DNA from: an uncultured Pseudomonadota bacterium
GTDB taxonomy: Bacteria > Pseudomonadota > Alphaproteobacteria > RF32 > CAG-239
Assembly (NCBI GenBank): GCA_902788365.1
Contig: CADAJN010000002.1
Span: 62,001-126,000, forward strand
Length of the DNA stretch: 64,000 nt
Direction of reading: 5' to 3'
Below the pieces are notes generated by a model. That model was not told the origin of the DNA. It was given only the letters and a program-made list of their open reading frames with translations, and searched no databases. This document shows, piece after piece, positions 53,816-62,445 of this stretch. Each line of letters begins with the position of its first letter. Positions within the stretch are counted from its first letter, which is position 1. Position numbers and translations under genes: made by a program.

Positions 53816-54955
53816 ATGTTGAATGCAATAAATATTCATATGTCTAATCATTTGGATTTTCAAGATCGTATAAATTTGGGAAGTTATTATACACCTGCAA
53901 AATATGTACATCTTGTTAGTCAATGGCTTGAAAGTGAAAAAATTGATTCAAAATGGATTATTGCCGATTTAAGTTGTGGCGGAGGGGCTTTTTTTGATTT
54001 ACATAATGTTTTTCCAGATAACATTTATATAGGAAATGATATAGATGAAATAGCCCTTAAATGTGCTCAGCAAAACTTTCCTTTTGTTCACTATATTAAG
54101 AGTAATGCATTTACCAATGTTTGCCGAGAACATTATGGCATAAAATTTCATGATAAACTAATTATTGTCGGAAATCCGCCATATAATGATACAACCTCTA
54201 TTATAAATAACTCTCTAAAGAAAGATAACGTAAAAATTGATACAGATATCAAAACACGTGATTTGGGAATTACTGCATTACTTTCATATGCAAAATTAAA
54301 TGCGGATTATGTCGCGGTTTTGCATCCTCTTTCATACCTCATTAAACCTGCAAATTTTAAATTGGGGCAAAAATTCTTTAAAAATTACAAGATAAAACAA
54401 CATATTGTTTTTAATAGCCAAGAATTTGCAAATACTTCAAAAATGACTGGTTTCCCAGTTATTGTCGCGCTATACGAAAAAACAATATTTGAAGGATTAT
54501 CTTATGAGAATATTAAAAATTTTACCTTTAAAACCATAGAGGGATTTTCTTTTTCATTAAAAGATAATGATTATATCTCTGATTTTATCGAAAAATACCC
54601 TCATGAACATCGATATACACCAGAAATTTTGTTTTACACCCAACGCGATATTAATGCATTGAAGAGAGGAAAAACATTTATGCAGGAACGAACAGCAGCT
54701 TCTGTAGATGTTGAGCCTCAAAAATTACCTTTTTATTGTTATTTGGATTGTTTTAAAAGATATGCTGATGTCCCTTATTTTTTAGGTAATTTTAATGTTC
54801 CTTTTAATAAGAAAACATTTGATTCTATAAAAGACGATGTTATGGCGATAGCAAAATATTTTCATCAGAATATTTTTGGTAACTCACCTCAGCCAACTGT
54901 ACAGCAAATAGATAGAGTACGAAATTATATAAATAATATTATCACTTATCCATAA
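53816..54955 (+). CDS. N6-adenine DNA methyltransferase of a restriction-modification system
   Basis: 379 residues, AGAGG before ATG; a second ATG (53840) is possible. SAM motif I is ADLSCGGGAFFDL, followed by the acidic ENDID-like GNDIDEIALK, and the catalytic motif is GNPPYNDT, the NPPY of adenine-N6 enzymes. GSYYTPAKYVHLVSQWL at the start is motif X, so this is a gamma-class-type order (X-I-IV). The gene is more AT-rich than its neighbours. Ten bases separate it from an R.PabI-like gene, so the predicted target is GTAC. Three GTAC sites lie within this gene. By family, it would protect the host adenine in GTAC. Confidence 0.85.
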   Translation: MLNAINIHMSNHLDFQDRINLGSYYTPAKYVHLVSQWLESEKIDSKWIIADLSCGGGAFFDLHNVFPDNIYIGNDIDEIALKCAQQNFPFVHYIKSNAFTNVCREHYGIKFHDKLIIVGNPPYNDTTSIINNSLKKDNVKIDTDIKTRDLGITALLSYAKLNADYVAVLHPLSYLIKPANFKLGQKFFKNYKIKQHIVFNSQEFANTSKMTGFPVIVALYEKTIFEGLSYENIKNFTFKTIEGFSFSLKDNDYISDFIEKYPHEHRYTPEILFYTQRDINALKRGKTFMQERTAASVDVEPQKLPFYCYLDCFKRYADVPYFLGNFNVPFNKKTFDSIKDDVMAIAKYFHQNIFGNSPQPTVQQIDRVRNYINNIITYP

Positions 54956-54965
54956 GGGAGTAGTT

Positions 54966-55733
54966 ATGTTAGAAGCAAAAGTTGTTAATACAGAAGAAGA
55001 GCTTTTCGTTGAATTGCCAATGGTGCAACCAACAGGTAAGATTCGAGTAAAAGCAAGAAATTATTTTTCTGAATATGGAATACCTGTTGCAACAAGGCAA
55101 ACACCAGTCAACCAAAAATGTTATGTTGAATGGCAAATAGGGTATGACTTGGAAAAGAATGCAGATAATCTTTCTAAAACAAGTATTCCTCAATTTACAT
55201 ATATAAATTATAAGGAAAAATCTAAAATTGTATATGAATTATGTGAAATCATCTATTATGCGGTTCAAAAAAGTCTTGTATCTATAAAAGAAGTTAAAGA
55301 TTGCTATGAGAAAATAAAAGCAATTGAGGATAAGGATACTTTTGAAGAATTAGAAACAATGAATATTTCACGCACGAATGCACGTGAAACAATCATTAAT
55401 GGCCTTCAATACTATAAAATGACAATATCTTATCCGTTGCTTGTTCATAAATTTGGAAACTATGATATTTTGGCAGAAATTGCTATTAAAGAAAAGCAAC
55501 GTGCCGTAGGAACCCAAGCAATGCTTTATCTTTGTCTGCCAATAACATCTTTAATCTTTCAAACACCACCTATAGGGCGCACATTGAATGCTAAAGAAAC
55601 AGCTTGCTGGATAATTCATAAGGAAGAAGCAAAATTGGCTCTTGAAGTGTTTAGAATATTTGGAATGTTATCGCCTAAGCATCATCACGATGTTCTCAGT
55701 ATTTTTAGAACATTATTTGAATTTTGTGCATAA
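54966..55733 (+). CDS. R.PabI-like restriction DNA glycosylase, predicted GTAC-specific
   Basis: 255 residues, GGGAG before ATG. R.PabI and Campylobacter CcoLI are restriction enzymes that flip out and excise adenine from GTAC instead of hydrolysing phosphodiester bonds, leaving abasic sites. Landmarks I recall from R.PabI are Arg32, Glu63, Tyr68, His211 and Asp214. Here EWQIGY places Glu55 and Tyr60 exactly five apart, and HHHD places His239 and Asp242 exactly three apart near the C-terminus. KIRVKAR (25-31) offers the basic residues. No PD-(D/E)XK motif is seen. Position behind the methyltransferase supports the pairing. Family assignment is from memory and pattern, not a search. Confidence 0.75.
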   Translation: MLEAKVVNTEEELFVELPMVQPTGKIRVKARNYFSEYGIPVATRQTPVNQKCYVEWQIGYDLEKNADNLSKTSIPQFTYINYKEKSKIVYELCEIIYYAVQKSLVSIKEVKDCYEKIKAIEDKDTFEELETMNISRTNARETIINGLQYYKMTISYPLLVHKFGNYDILAEIAIKEKQRAVGTQAMLYLCLPITSLIFQTPPIGRTLNAKETACWIIHKEEAKLALEVFRIFGMLSPKHHHDVLSIFRTLFEFCA

Positions 55734-55813
55734 AGCGTGGGATAATTACAAAATCTGCTTGAACTTTTGCAAAGGTTAATGAATCCTTAACAAAGAAATT
55801 GAGAGGATTTATT

Positions 55814-56233
55814 ATGGCTGATGAGAATTTTGATTTTGTGACGGCAGAAACGGATAATATTATGGTTTCGGCATATCAGGAGCCGCTGGAAAAGCAAGAA
55901 GATCAAGCGCGCACATTGTGGGCTTATTGTTTGCGCATAGAAAATAATTCAAATGAAAAGATTCGCCTGATGCGTAAAGATTTTTGTATTACCGACAATC
56001 ACGGTCATAATCATTATGAACAATCGCTCGGATTCCATGGCGAATTGCCGGATTTGGAGGCCGGTGAATGTTTTGAATTTGAAGATACAATCACCATAGA
56101 TGGCGATGCCGCCGTGCTTTACGGCTTTTGTCGTGCCAAAAGTGAATCCGGACAGGAAATTGCTGTTAAATTGCCGCTTATTCAGCTGAATTCAAACCAA
56201 TATAAGGCGCTGCAAACCGGCGTGCGCCACTAA
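55814..56233 (+). CDS. apaG: ApaG/DUF525 protein
   Basis: 139 residues; ATG 55814 has GAGAGGATTTATT before it, better than an in-frame ATG at 55799. ApaG is an FN3-like beta sandwich of uncertain role, linked to Co2+ resistance in Salmonella. TLWAYCLRIENNSNEKI, then DFCITDNHGH, GFHGELPDLEAGECFEFED and the closing GFCRAKS strands match the family. The usual GxGVxGE loop is degenerate here (GFHGE). Confidence 0.85.
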   Translation: MADENFDFVTAETDNIMVSAYQEPLEKQEDQARTLWAYCLRIENNSNEKIRLMRKDFCITDNHGHNHYEQSLGFHGELPDLEAGECFEFEDTITIDGDAAVLYGFCRAKSESGQEIAVKLPLIQLNSNQYKALQTGVRH

Positions 56234-56237
56234 TATA

Positions 56238-56852
56238 CTAATAAGTGGCAATGGCCTTGTTGTCTTGGATATACATATTTAAATGTTGATGAATATTTGA
56301 ATCCATGTGTTCATCAAAGGCCTTAAATAAATTGATAACCATTTCGTTCCAATGTCTTTCTTTGTCATCAATATTGGTGTCAATCGGCATGGTTAAATCA
56401 CGATAAGCTTCAACCGAAGTTTGTGTTGAGGCGCTGTTTTCCGTAATGCGCAACAAAACTTTTAAGTTGGCATGATATTTCAGACCGTCTTTTTGTAACA
56501 ACTGCTCCGCTTTGATTTCTTGCTCAGTTACACTGGCATCTTGAATAATAAATTCGGCTTTTGCATTAGAGGCAAAGTTAGTTGCTTCCAAACGTTCTTT
56601 TGCCCAAGTTTTGGCGGTTTTTTCTATGGAAACAGGAAACATATGTTCCACATTCGGGCGGGTAAACGATGGCGTAAATTCCGATTTGATTTCAACGGTT
56701 TTAACATTTAAAGCAATCGGGGATTTGTTGTCAAAATGCAAATCGCTGTAGCGTTCCGGTGTAGCTTCATTATTGTTCATTGATGACGTTGAGCATGCGC
56801 CGAACGTTAAAATCATGGCTACGGCACACATCATTTTAAGTATGTTTTTCAT
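56238..56852 (-). CDS. Predicted lipoprotein, unknown
   Basis: 204 residues. The signal peptide ends in FGACS, a lipobox with Cys at residue 20. The mature part is alpha/beta with no cysteine. It is convergent with apaG with a four-base gap. No family recognised. The ribosome site is GGGGATAAACA. Confidence 0.75.
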   Translation of the reverse strand: MKNILKMMCAVAMILTFGACSTSSMNNNEATPERYSDLHFDNKSPIALNVKTVEIKSEFTPSFTRPNVEHMFPVSIEKTAKTWAKERLEATNFASNAKAEFIIQDASVTEQEIKAEQLLQKDGLKYHANLKVLLRITENSASTQTSVEAYRDLTMPIDTNIDDKERHWNEMVINLFKAFDEHMDSNIHQHLNMYIQDNKAIATY

Positions 56853-56943
56853 TGTTTATCCCCTTTGCTTTAATTTTGCATTTTGGGGTCAGTTTAAGGA
56901 GTAAAAATTAAGATATATTTAAGAGCCGAGCCGCAAAATAATT

Positions 56944-57522
56944 TTATTTTCGGTGCAAACGCATGCCGAGCTGATTGGAAAATTCGGCAATGCCTTTTTT
57001 GAACAATATTGGCAATAATTCTGCAACCAAATCAATGTTGCCATCAATATTTTCTTTATCGGTCTTTGAAAAACCGGACAACACATAGTTAATGACATCA
57101 TCACCGGCATGATTCTGCGGATGTCCCACGCCGATGCGCACACGGTTATAATTTGGGCTAATGGCGGCATCAATGCTTTTTATGCCGTTGTGACCGCCTG
57201 AGCCACCACCGAGTTTGGCTTTAATTTTATCACACGGTAAATCCATATCATCATGAATAATAACAATATTTTGCGGTAAAATTTTGTAAAAATGAGCGGT
57301 TTTAACCACACTGTTACCGGATAAATTCATAAACGTTTGCGGTTTCAAAAGATAAACTTTTTCACCGTCAATTGTGCCTTCGGCAATAAGCCCGTCAAAT
57401 TTGGCACGAAACGGCGCAAAATTATAGCGGCGATGAATTTCATCTGCCGCCATAAATCCAACGTTATGGCGAGTAGCCGCATATTCCGCTCCCGGATTAC
57501 CCAAGCCAACCACCAAAAACAT
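56944..57522 (-). CDS. pth: Peptidyl-tRNA hydrolase
   Basis: 192 residues, AGAGGCTGAA before ATG. Recycles peptidyl-tRNA. MFLVVGLGNPGAEYAATRHNVGFMAAD carries the catalytic His near 20, followed by PQTFMNLSGNSV and HDDMDLPCDKIKAKLGGGSGGHNGIKSID. Ten bases after rplY, the usual bacterial pairing. Confidence 0.97.
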   Translation of the reverse strand: MFLVVGLGNPGAEYAATRHNVGFMAADEIHRRYNFAPFRAKFDGLIAEGTIDGEKVYLLKPQTFMNLSGNSVVKTAHFYKILPQNIVIIHDDMDLPCDKIKAKLGGGSGGHNGIKSIDAAISPNYNRVRIGVGHPQNHAGDDVINYVLSGFSKTDKENIDGNIDLVAELLPILFKKGIAEFSNQLGMRLHRK

Positions 57523-57531
57523 TTCAGCCTC

Positions 57532-57822
57532 TTATTTGCGCATAAAATCAACGTGAATCGGTTGATCCGAAACCGGATGAAATTGCACGTCTTGGCAAAC
57601 CACTTTGGTCTTTTTGCCTTCAATATCAATCGTGATATTGGCCTGATAAAAATCAACCATGTTCAAAGCTTTTTCCAGCTCAACCGGATCCAAGCTGATT
57701 AAGACGGCATCTTTCTTTCCACCATAAATAACGGCAGGCACACGGCCCTCACGACGACAAGCACGAGCTGCCCCCTTACCTGCTTTTTCACGCTTTTTGG
57801 CATTAAAAGTATATTCTGTCAT
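57532..57822 (-). CDS. rplY: Ribosomal protein bL25, short form
   Basis: 96 residues, AAAGG before ATG. Binds 5S rRNA. The beta-barrel domain is complete (REGRVPAVIYGG, then VCQDVQFHPVSDQPIHVDFMR). The C-terminal TL5/CTC extension found in most alphaproteobacterial bL25 proteins (about 200 residues) is absent; the gene ends after the barrel, as in E. coli. Confidence 0.95.
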   Translation of the reverse strand: MTEYTFNAKKREKAGKGAARACRREGRVPAVIYGGKKDAVLISLDPVELEKALNMVDFYQANITIDIEGKKTKVVCQDVQFHPVSDQPIHVDFMRK

Positions 57823-57849
57823 TTTAATTTCCTTTACTAAATTAACATC

Positions 57850-57875
57850 CTTACAACCTCCAGGGGTGCTGTAAG
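57850..57875 (-). promoter_or_regulatory. Hairpin in the rplY leader
   Basis: On the - strand, CTTACA-GC-ACC ... GGT-TGTAAG form nine pairs with a two-base bulge and a CCTGGA loop. It holds a GGAGG that is far (about 30 bases) from the rplY start and lacks a T-run, so it is not a terminator. It may be an autoregulatory ribosomal-protein leader. Confidence 0.3.
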
Positions 57876-57938
57876 TGTCTGTCTTTTACATCAAAAAAAA
57901 AGCGAATGCAAGCGTTTTTTAGAATTAAACGGGAAAAA

Positions 57939-59066
57939 TTACAACTTGTGGTAAACCAAGTCAGAAACGTGCACCAATGTAATGCCTTTTTGTTCAACTG
58001 TCAGAAGCCAATCCTGCAATGCCCGAATAGTCTGTGAATGCGGGTGACCTATGGCAACGGCTTGCCCGTATTTCAAAGCAATCTTTTCGGCCTGCCGTAA
58101 TTGTCCGATAATATAATCGTAATCGTTTTCGTTATCTAAAAACACATCGCGCGCAATATATGGCACCTCGTAATCGGCAGCCACACGCTTACACACAGAT
58201 TTTCCGGTGGTTTTGGAGTCTAAAAAATAAAGACGTTTGTCACGCAAAATTTCCATAACATAACCCATGCTTTGCGCATTTTCGGTAAAAGCACTGCCCA
58301 TGTGATTATTAACGCCGTGCAGATTGACGCCGTCATAGCGTGCCAACATCTCATTAAATAATGTTTGCACTTTTTCTTTGTTCATTTGCGGCGATAAAGT
58401 ATTGGGTGCCAAAGAAGCCGGAACATGCGGCATCATCGGCACATGAAGCATAACTTCCATGCCGGCTTGCTGAGCTTTGAGGGCAAAGTCTTTATTGGCA
58501 GAACCGTAAGTTAAAAAAGAAGCCGTTATCGGCTTCTTCAGAGCGATAATGGCATCAGTGCTTCGCACATCAACCCCCATATCATCAATGACTATGGCTA
58601 GGAAAGCTTTTTTATCATTGTTTTGCGTTGCATCAGAGGTTTGAGCTTTTTCTTCTTGCGCCGGCAAAGATGGTTGCGGCATTTGTTTTTCTGTGGTCGG
58701 TTCGGTCAGCCAATCATCATCCGATTCCTTTGCTTCATCATTTGTCGGCAGGCTTTCCGGCTCAGTAATTTCATTTTCGCTATTTAATTTTTGATAGTTT
58801 GCAATAGCGGCAACTTTCGGCAAAAATGCGTAACTGATTTGCTGCACAATTTCATTAAGCACTTTTTCGGTATTTTGTGCCGAATGTGTTTCAAACAAAA
58901 ACGGTTGAACTGTCGTGTCGCGTGAAGGCACATCGTATTCCAAACTGGCCAACTCAAAGCGATCTTTGAACGGGTGCACAATATCATAAAAGACAACCAG
59001 ACCTTCTAATACGGCAATGGCCAAAATAATGTAAGTAAAAAGCAAACTTTTGTTGATTGGCTTCAT
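57939..59066 (-). CDS. YibQ-type divergent polysaccharide deacetylase
   Basis: 375 residues with an N-terminal membrane anchor (about 9-28). Residues about 150-370 carry the DUF610 domain: FLAIVIDDMGVD (the DD pair), HVPMMPH, GVNNHMGSAFTE and AIGHPHSQTI, the family's spaced metal-like residues. Related to polysaccharide deacetylases and generally placed in the periplasm with a cell-envelope role. A Glu/Ser/Pro-rich linker (about 95-145) joins anchor and domain. Three bases behind lysS. Confidence 0.88.
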   Translation of the reverse strand: MKPINKSLLFTYIILAIAVLEGLVVFYDIVHPFKDRFELASLEYDVPSRDTTVQPFLFETHSAQNTEKVLNEIVQQISYAFLPKVAAIANYQKLNSENEITEPESLPTNDEAKESDDDWLTEPTTEKQMPQPSLPAQEEKAQTSDATQNNDKKAFLAIVIDDMGVDVRSTDAIIALKKPITASFLTYGSANKDFALKAQQAGMEVMLHVPMMPHVPASLAPNTLSPQMNKEKVQTLFNEMLARYDGVNLHGVNNHMGSAFTENAQSMGYVMEILRDKRLYFLDSKTTGKSVCKRVAADYEVPYIARDVFLDNENDYDYIIGQLRQAEKIALKYGQAVAIGHPHSQTIRALQDWLLTVEQKGITLVHVSDLVYHKL

Positions 59067-59069
59067 ATC

Positions 59070-60542
59070 TTAGTCTTTCTTTCTCAGGGTTGGAAAAGCA
59101 ATAACGTCGCGAATGGTTTCGGCGCCGGTTAATAAAATAGACAACCGGTCAATACCGACTCCAAGTCCGCCGGATGGCGGAAAACCGTTTTCAAGGGCGC
59201 AAATAAAGTCTTCATCAAGCATTTGCGCTTCATCATCGCCGTTTTCGCGTGCGGCTACTTCCGCTTCAAAACGTTCGCGTTGTTCTAACGGGTTTGATAA
59301 TTCGGAATAGGCACAACCGATTTCCATGGTGCCCAAATAAACATCAAAGTGTTCAACCAAACGCGGATTAGAACGATGCGTTTTTGCTAGCGGAGAAATG
59401 TCACGCGGCATATCCATCACAAAAGTTGGCTCAACCAAAGAGGCTTCAACTTTTTCATCAAATACTTCTTGCACCACTTTACCCCAGCAGCTGCAACCGG
59501 AAGCATCAACACCGATAGATTTTGCCATTTCGCGTGCTTGTTCAACGGTATCAGCCTGAAGCAAATCTATGCCGGTTTTTTCTTTAATTAAGTCAACAAT
59601 AGAAATGCGGCGGAACGGTTTAGCTAAATCAACTTCCTGTTCACAAACGGTAATTTTAGTGGTTCCCAAAACATCTTGCGCCACAAAACGCAAGAGGTTT
59701 TCAATCAAATCAGCCATATCATTATAATCGGCATAAGCCTGATAGGCTTCCAAACCGGTAAATTCCGGATTGTGTTTTTTATCAAGCCCTTCGTTGCGGA
59801 AATTGCGGCCGATTTCAAACACACGATCAAAACCGCCGACGACCAATTTCTTTAAGTAAAGTTCCGGCGCAATACGCAAGAATAAATCCATATCTAGTGC
59901 ATTATGATGAGTGATGAACGGCTTTGCATTTGCACCACCCATAATCGGGTGTAAAATCGGCGTTTCAACTTCCAAAAACTCGTTTTTTTCAAAAAAGCGA
60001 CGCACGGCCGAAGTGATTTGGCAACGTTTTTTATAAATATCCTTACTGTCATCATTCATAATAAAATCAACATAGCGTTGACGATAGCGCGCATCAACAT
60101 CGGTTAAGCCGTGAAATTTTTCCGGCAACGGTTGCAACGATTTGGAAATAATATCAAATTTCTCGGCAGCCACGGTTAATTCGCCGCGCGGTGTGCGCCG
60201 CACAAAACCGGTAACCCCGACAATGTCACCGACATCAACACATTTTAAGATTTCCATATCGGCTTCCGGTAATATTTTTTTATAGCAAAAGGCTTGAATT
60301 TTTCCGGTTTTATCTTTGATATCAACAAACATTCCGCTATTGCGCACCGCCATGGCACGACCGGCGACGGTAACGCGGTCTTCGGTGTCTACGCCGGCTT
60401 CCAAATCTTTGTATTTTTCCTGCAACTCGGCCGCATAAATGTTCGGCACAAAGCGATACGGATAAGGATTATATCCTTTTTCCTGCAAGGTTTTCAGTTT
60501 AGCCAAGCGTGATTCTCTGTGAATATTTGTTTCTGTTGCCAT
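59070..60542 (-). CDS. lysS: Lysyl-tRNA synthetase, class II
   Basis: 490 residues, AAGGAAAAATAAC before ATG. OB-fold anticodon domain (about 50-150) then the class II core: [17 protein letters not shown], motif 2 [30 protein letters not shown] and motif 3 [14 protein letters not shown]. Many alphaproteobacteria use the unrelated class I LysRS (lysK), so the class II form is informative for placement. First gene of the lysS-yibQ pair. Confidence 0.96.
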   Translation of the reverse strand: MATETNIHRESRLAKLKTLQEKGYNPYPYRFVPNIYAAELQEKYKDLEAGVDTEDRVTVAGRAMAVRNSGMFVDIKDKTGKIQAFCYKKILPEADMEILKCVDVGDIVGVTGFVRRTPRGELTVAAEKFDIISKSLQPLPEKFHGLTDVDARYRQRYVDFIMNDDSKDIYKKRCQITSAVRRFFEKNEFLEVETPILHPIMGGANAKPFITHHNALDMDLFLRIAPELYLKKLVVGGFDRVFEIGRNFRNEGLDKKHNPEFTGLEAYQAYADYNDMADLIENLLRFVAQDVLGTTKITVCEQEVDLAKPFRRISIVDLIKEKTGIDLLQADTVEQAREMAKSIGVDASGCSCWGKVVQEVFDEKVEASLVEPTFVMDMPRDISPLAKTHRSNPRLVEHFDVYLGTMEIGCAYSELSNPLEQRERFEAEVAARENGDDEAQMLDEDFICALENGFPPSGGLGVGIDRLSILLTGAETIRDVIAFPTLRKKD

Positions 60543-60694
60543 GTTATTTTTCCTTATTTTTTATCCGTTATGCATAATTGCTAGAACTATAAACCGAGCA
60601 AATATTTTTTTCAATAAAAAAGCAATAAAAAACTGGATTTTGTGATTTATTTGTGTTAAGATTTTGACAAATAGTTCAAAAAAGGAAAGAAAAA

Positions 60695-62197
60695 ATGGAT
60701 TGGCGTTCACTCGCACTTAAAACGGCAGTATTTTTGCATTTTTTTGGCGGTTCGGCACAAAAAGCCGAGGCACAAGATAAATCTGCGCATAAACCGGTGA
60801 CCGAAATAATAAACAATGATAAAAATGAAATTGTGCCGCAAATAAGCGAAAGTGCGACAACAACTCAAATTTCTTTAGCTTCTTTGTCGCGGCCTTTCGG
60901 TGAACATTTTATTCGGCAAAAATTTGAAGATGTGCCGGAACTTTCGGATAAAGATCCGACACCGTCGGTTTGCATTGTCAGTGTGGATCAATATTTGAAA
61001 GACGGCTCTATTGCCCTAAAGCGGGTTAATCCGCAAGATGTGATTGAAAAACGCAGCTACGAACCGATGCTTTGGGTGGAAGGTCGGCATGGGCGCATTG
61101 GATTTGACTTTGAGGAAGCATATCATAACCTTTCGGACGGTGCAAAGGCTTATTATGATGAAGCCGGTCCGATTGCCAAACACGAGTTTCGCGAACAATG
61201 TGAACGTGTATATAACGATCAGGCAAATTATAAGTCGTATTTGTGCGAAAATATGCTTAATCCGCGGCGAGTATATTCAAAGGGTAATAAAGCTCCGCGC
61301 ATTGTGCGTGTGGGAATAAATCAGGCAAATCCGACGGTTTGGGCTATGGAAATGGCTGCTTTTGCCTGTCATCCCGACACATTACTGCAAAAATTTGCTG
61401 CCAATTTTGTTGATATGAACGATTCTACCAACAAAGCACTGTTGGCGCAAGCAGGGCCAATGCTTTACAATGCCGATGGAAGCCTGCAATTTGGTTCGGA
61501 TAGTGTATTGAAAAATCGCCATGAAGCGACCAAAAAATTATTGAGAATTAAGGTCGGAAATATTTGTGAAAACCAAGCCGGTCAGGTTTTAAAACCAACT
61601 GCTCCGTATCAGATTACAAAATCCGGATATCGCTTTTTCACGCACAATTGTGTGCAAAAAATTATAGAATTTGATAATGAGCACCATCAAACATTTTGCA
61701 ATGCTGTATCACAGTTTGTGCGCGGCGTTTATATGGCGCAAGCCAAAGAATCGGCTTTTTATCGTGTGTTAAAGCCTGAAGATCGCTTAAAAATTGAAAC
61801 GGTAGGCGCACACTTGGAATCATGTAACCACTATGGGCCGGGTGCGGCAAATACGGCGGCAAAAATTAAAGAAGCCGCCAAAGATTGTCAGTCAATTGTT
61901 AAAAAAATGGCGCATATCAATTATTTGACACCTAAAGGTATTGAAGATTTACGCGAAATATATCCGCAAGATGAGTTTGTGCAACGCTTTTGTGAGCTAA
62001 GCCTGACGGCCGTTGAAAAGAAAAATGCCGATGTTTTGGCTTATTCGGCCGGAGTGCTGAATCAAAAAGCCAAAGAAAAACAAACGCAGCTTAGAGATGC
62101 CATAGAGGCCGTGCGTCCGTCAGTTTTGCCGCAAAATAAGAAAATGTCGCCAATCCAGCTGAAAATGTATTTTGATAAAAAAAATAATACAAAATAA
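60695..62197 (+). CDS. Exported protein of unknown function, cysteine-containing
   Basis: 500 residues, AAGGAAAGAAAAA before ATG. The N-terminus (hydrophobic about 7-20, ending KAEAQD) is a probable but short signal peptide. The body contains about ten cysteines and conserved-looking blocks such as YEPMLWVEGRHGRIGFDFE and NPTVWAMEMAAFACHPDTLL. No family recognised and no catalytic motif. Alone on its strand, between lysS and tRNA-His; a TTGACA 31 bases before the start is too close to act with a -10. Confidence 0.7.
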   Translation: MDWRSLALKTAVFLHFFGGSAQKAEAQDKSAHKPVTEIINNDKNEIVPQISESATTTQISLASLSRPFGEHFIRQKFEDVPELSDKDPTPSVCIVSVDQYLKDGSIALKRVNPQDVIEKRSYEPMLWVEGRHGRIGFDFEEAYHNLSDGAKAYYDEAGPIAKHEFREQCERVYNDQANYKSYLCENMLNPRRVYSKGNKAPRIVRVGINQANPTVWAMEMAAFACHPDTLLQKFAANFVDMNDSTNKALLAQAGPMLYNADGSLQFGSDSVLKNRHEATKKLLRIKVGNICENQAGQVLKPTAPYQITKSGYRFFTHNCVQKIIEFDNEHHQTFCNAVSQFVRGVYMAQAKESAFYRVLKPEDRLKIETVGAHLESCNHYGPGAANTAAKIKEAAKDCQSIVKKMAHINYLTPKGIEDLREIYPQDEFVQRFCELSLTAVEKKNADVLAYSAGVLNQKAKEKQTQLRDAIEAVRPSVLPQNKKMSPIQLKMYFDKKNNTK

Positions 62198-62258
62198 TCA
62201 ATCTTAACATTTGAGCGCTTGGATGATGCATATTTTTACATTTTAACGTATTTTAGGG

Positions 62259-62287
62259 TTGACTTTTGTTTTTTTTACGGCTATTAA
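62259..62287 (+). promoter_or_regulatory. Promoter of tRNA-His
   Basis: TTGACT (62259-62264) and TATTAA (62282-62287) are separated by 17 bases, placing the start about seven bases before the tRNA. Confidence 0.6.
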
Positions 62288-62300
62288 AATATTTGCTTAT

Positions 62301-62378
62301 GGCGGATGTAGCTCAGTTGGTTAGAGCGCTGGTTTGTGGTACCAGATGTCGTCAGTTCAAATCCGATCATCCGCCCCA
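62301..62378 (+). tRNA. tRNA-His (anticodon GTG)
   Basis: The cloverleaf reads: an eight-pair acceptor helix that includes encoded G(-1) at 62301 with C73 at 62375, D arm 62311-62327, anticodon arm 62329-62345 with GTG at 62336-62338, five-base variable loop, T arm 62351-62367, encoded CCA 62376-62378. The T stem has an A·C mismatch (62354/62364) and a G·T pair. The G(-1):C73 pair is the main HisRS identity element. Promoter and terminator flank it, so it is transcribed alone. Confidence 0.95.
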
Positions 62379-62383
62379 TTTTC

Positions 62384-62410
62384 AAATGCTCCGCTAAGGA
62401 GCATTTTTTG
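62384..62410 (+). terminator. Terminator of tRNA-His
   Basis: AAATGCTCC, loop GCTAA, GGAGCATTT, followed by TTTG. Nine-pair stem five bases after the tRNA. Confidence 0.85.
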
Positions 62411-62445
62411 TAAGTATAATTTTTGCGGCTATTTGAGCTATAAAA

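Noticed and set aside
54966..55733. PD-(D/E)XK endonuclease
   Set aside because: No such motif is visible, and the residue spacing fits R.PabI instead.
60664..60694. TTGACA promoter for the 60695 gene
   Set aside because: It is too close to the start codon for a -10 to fit.
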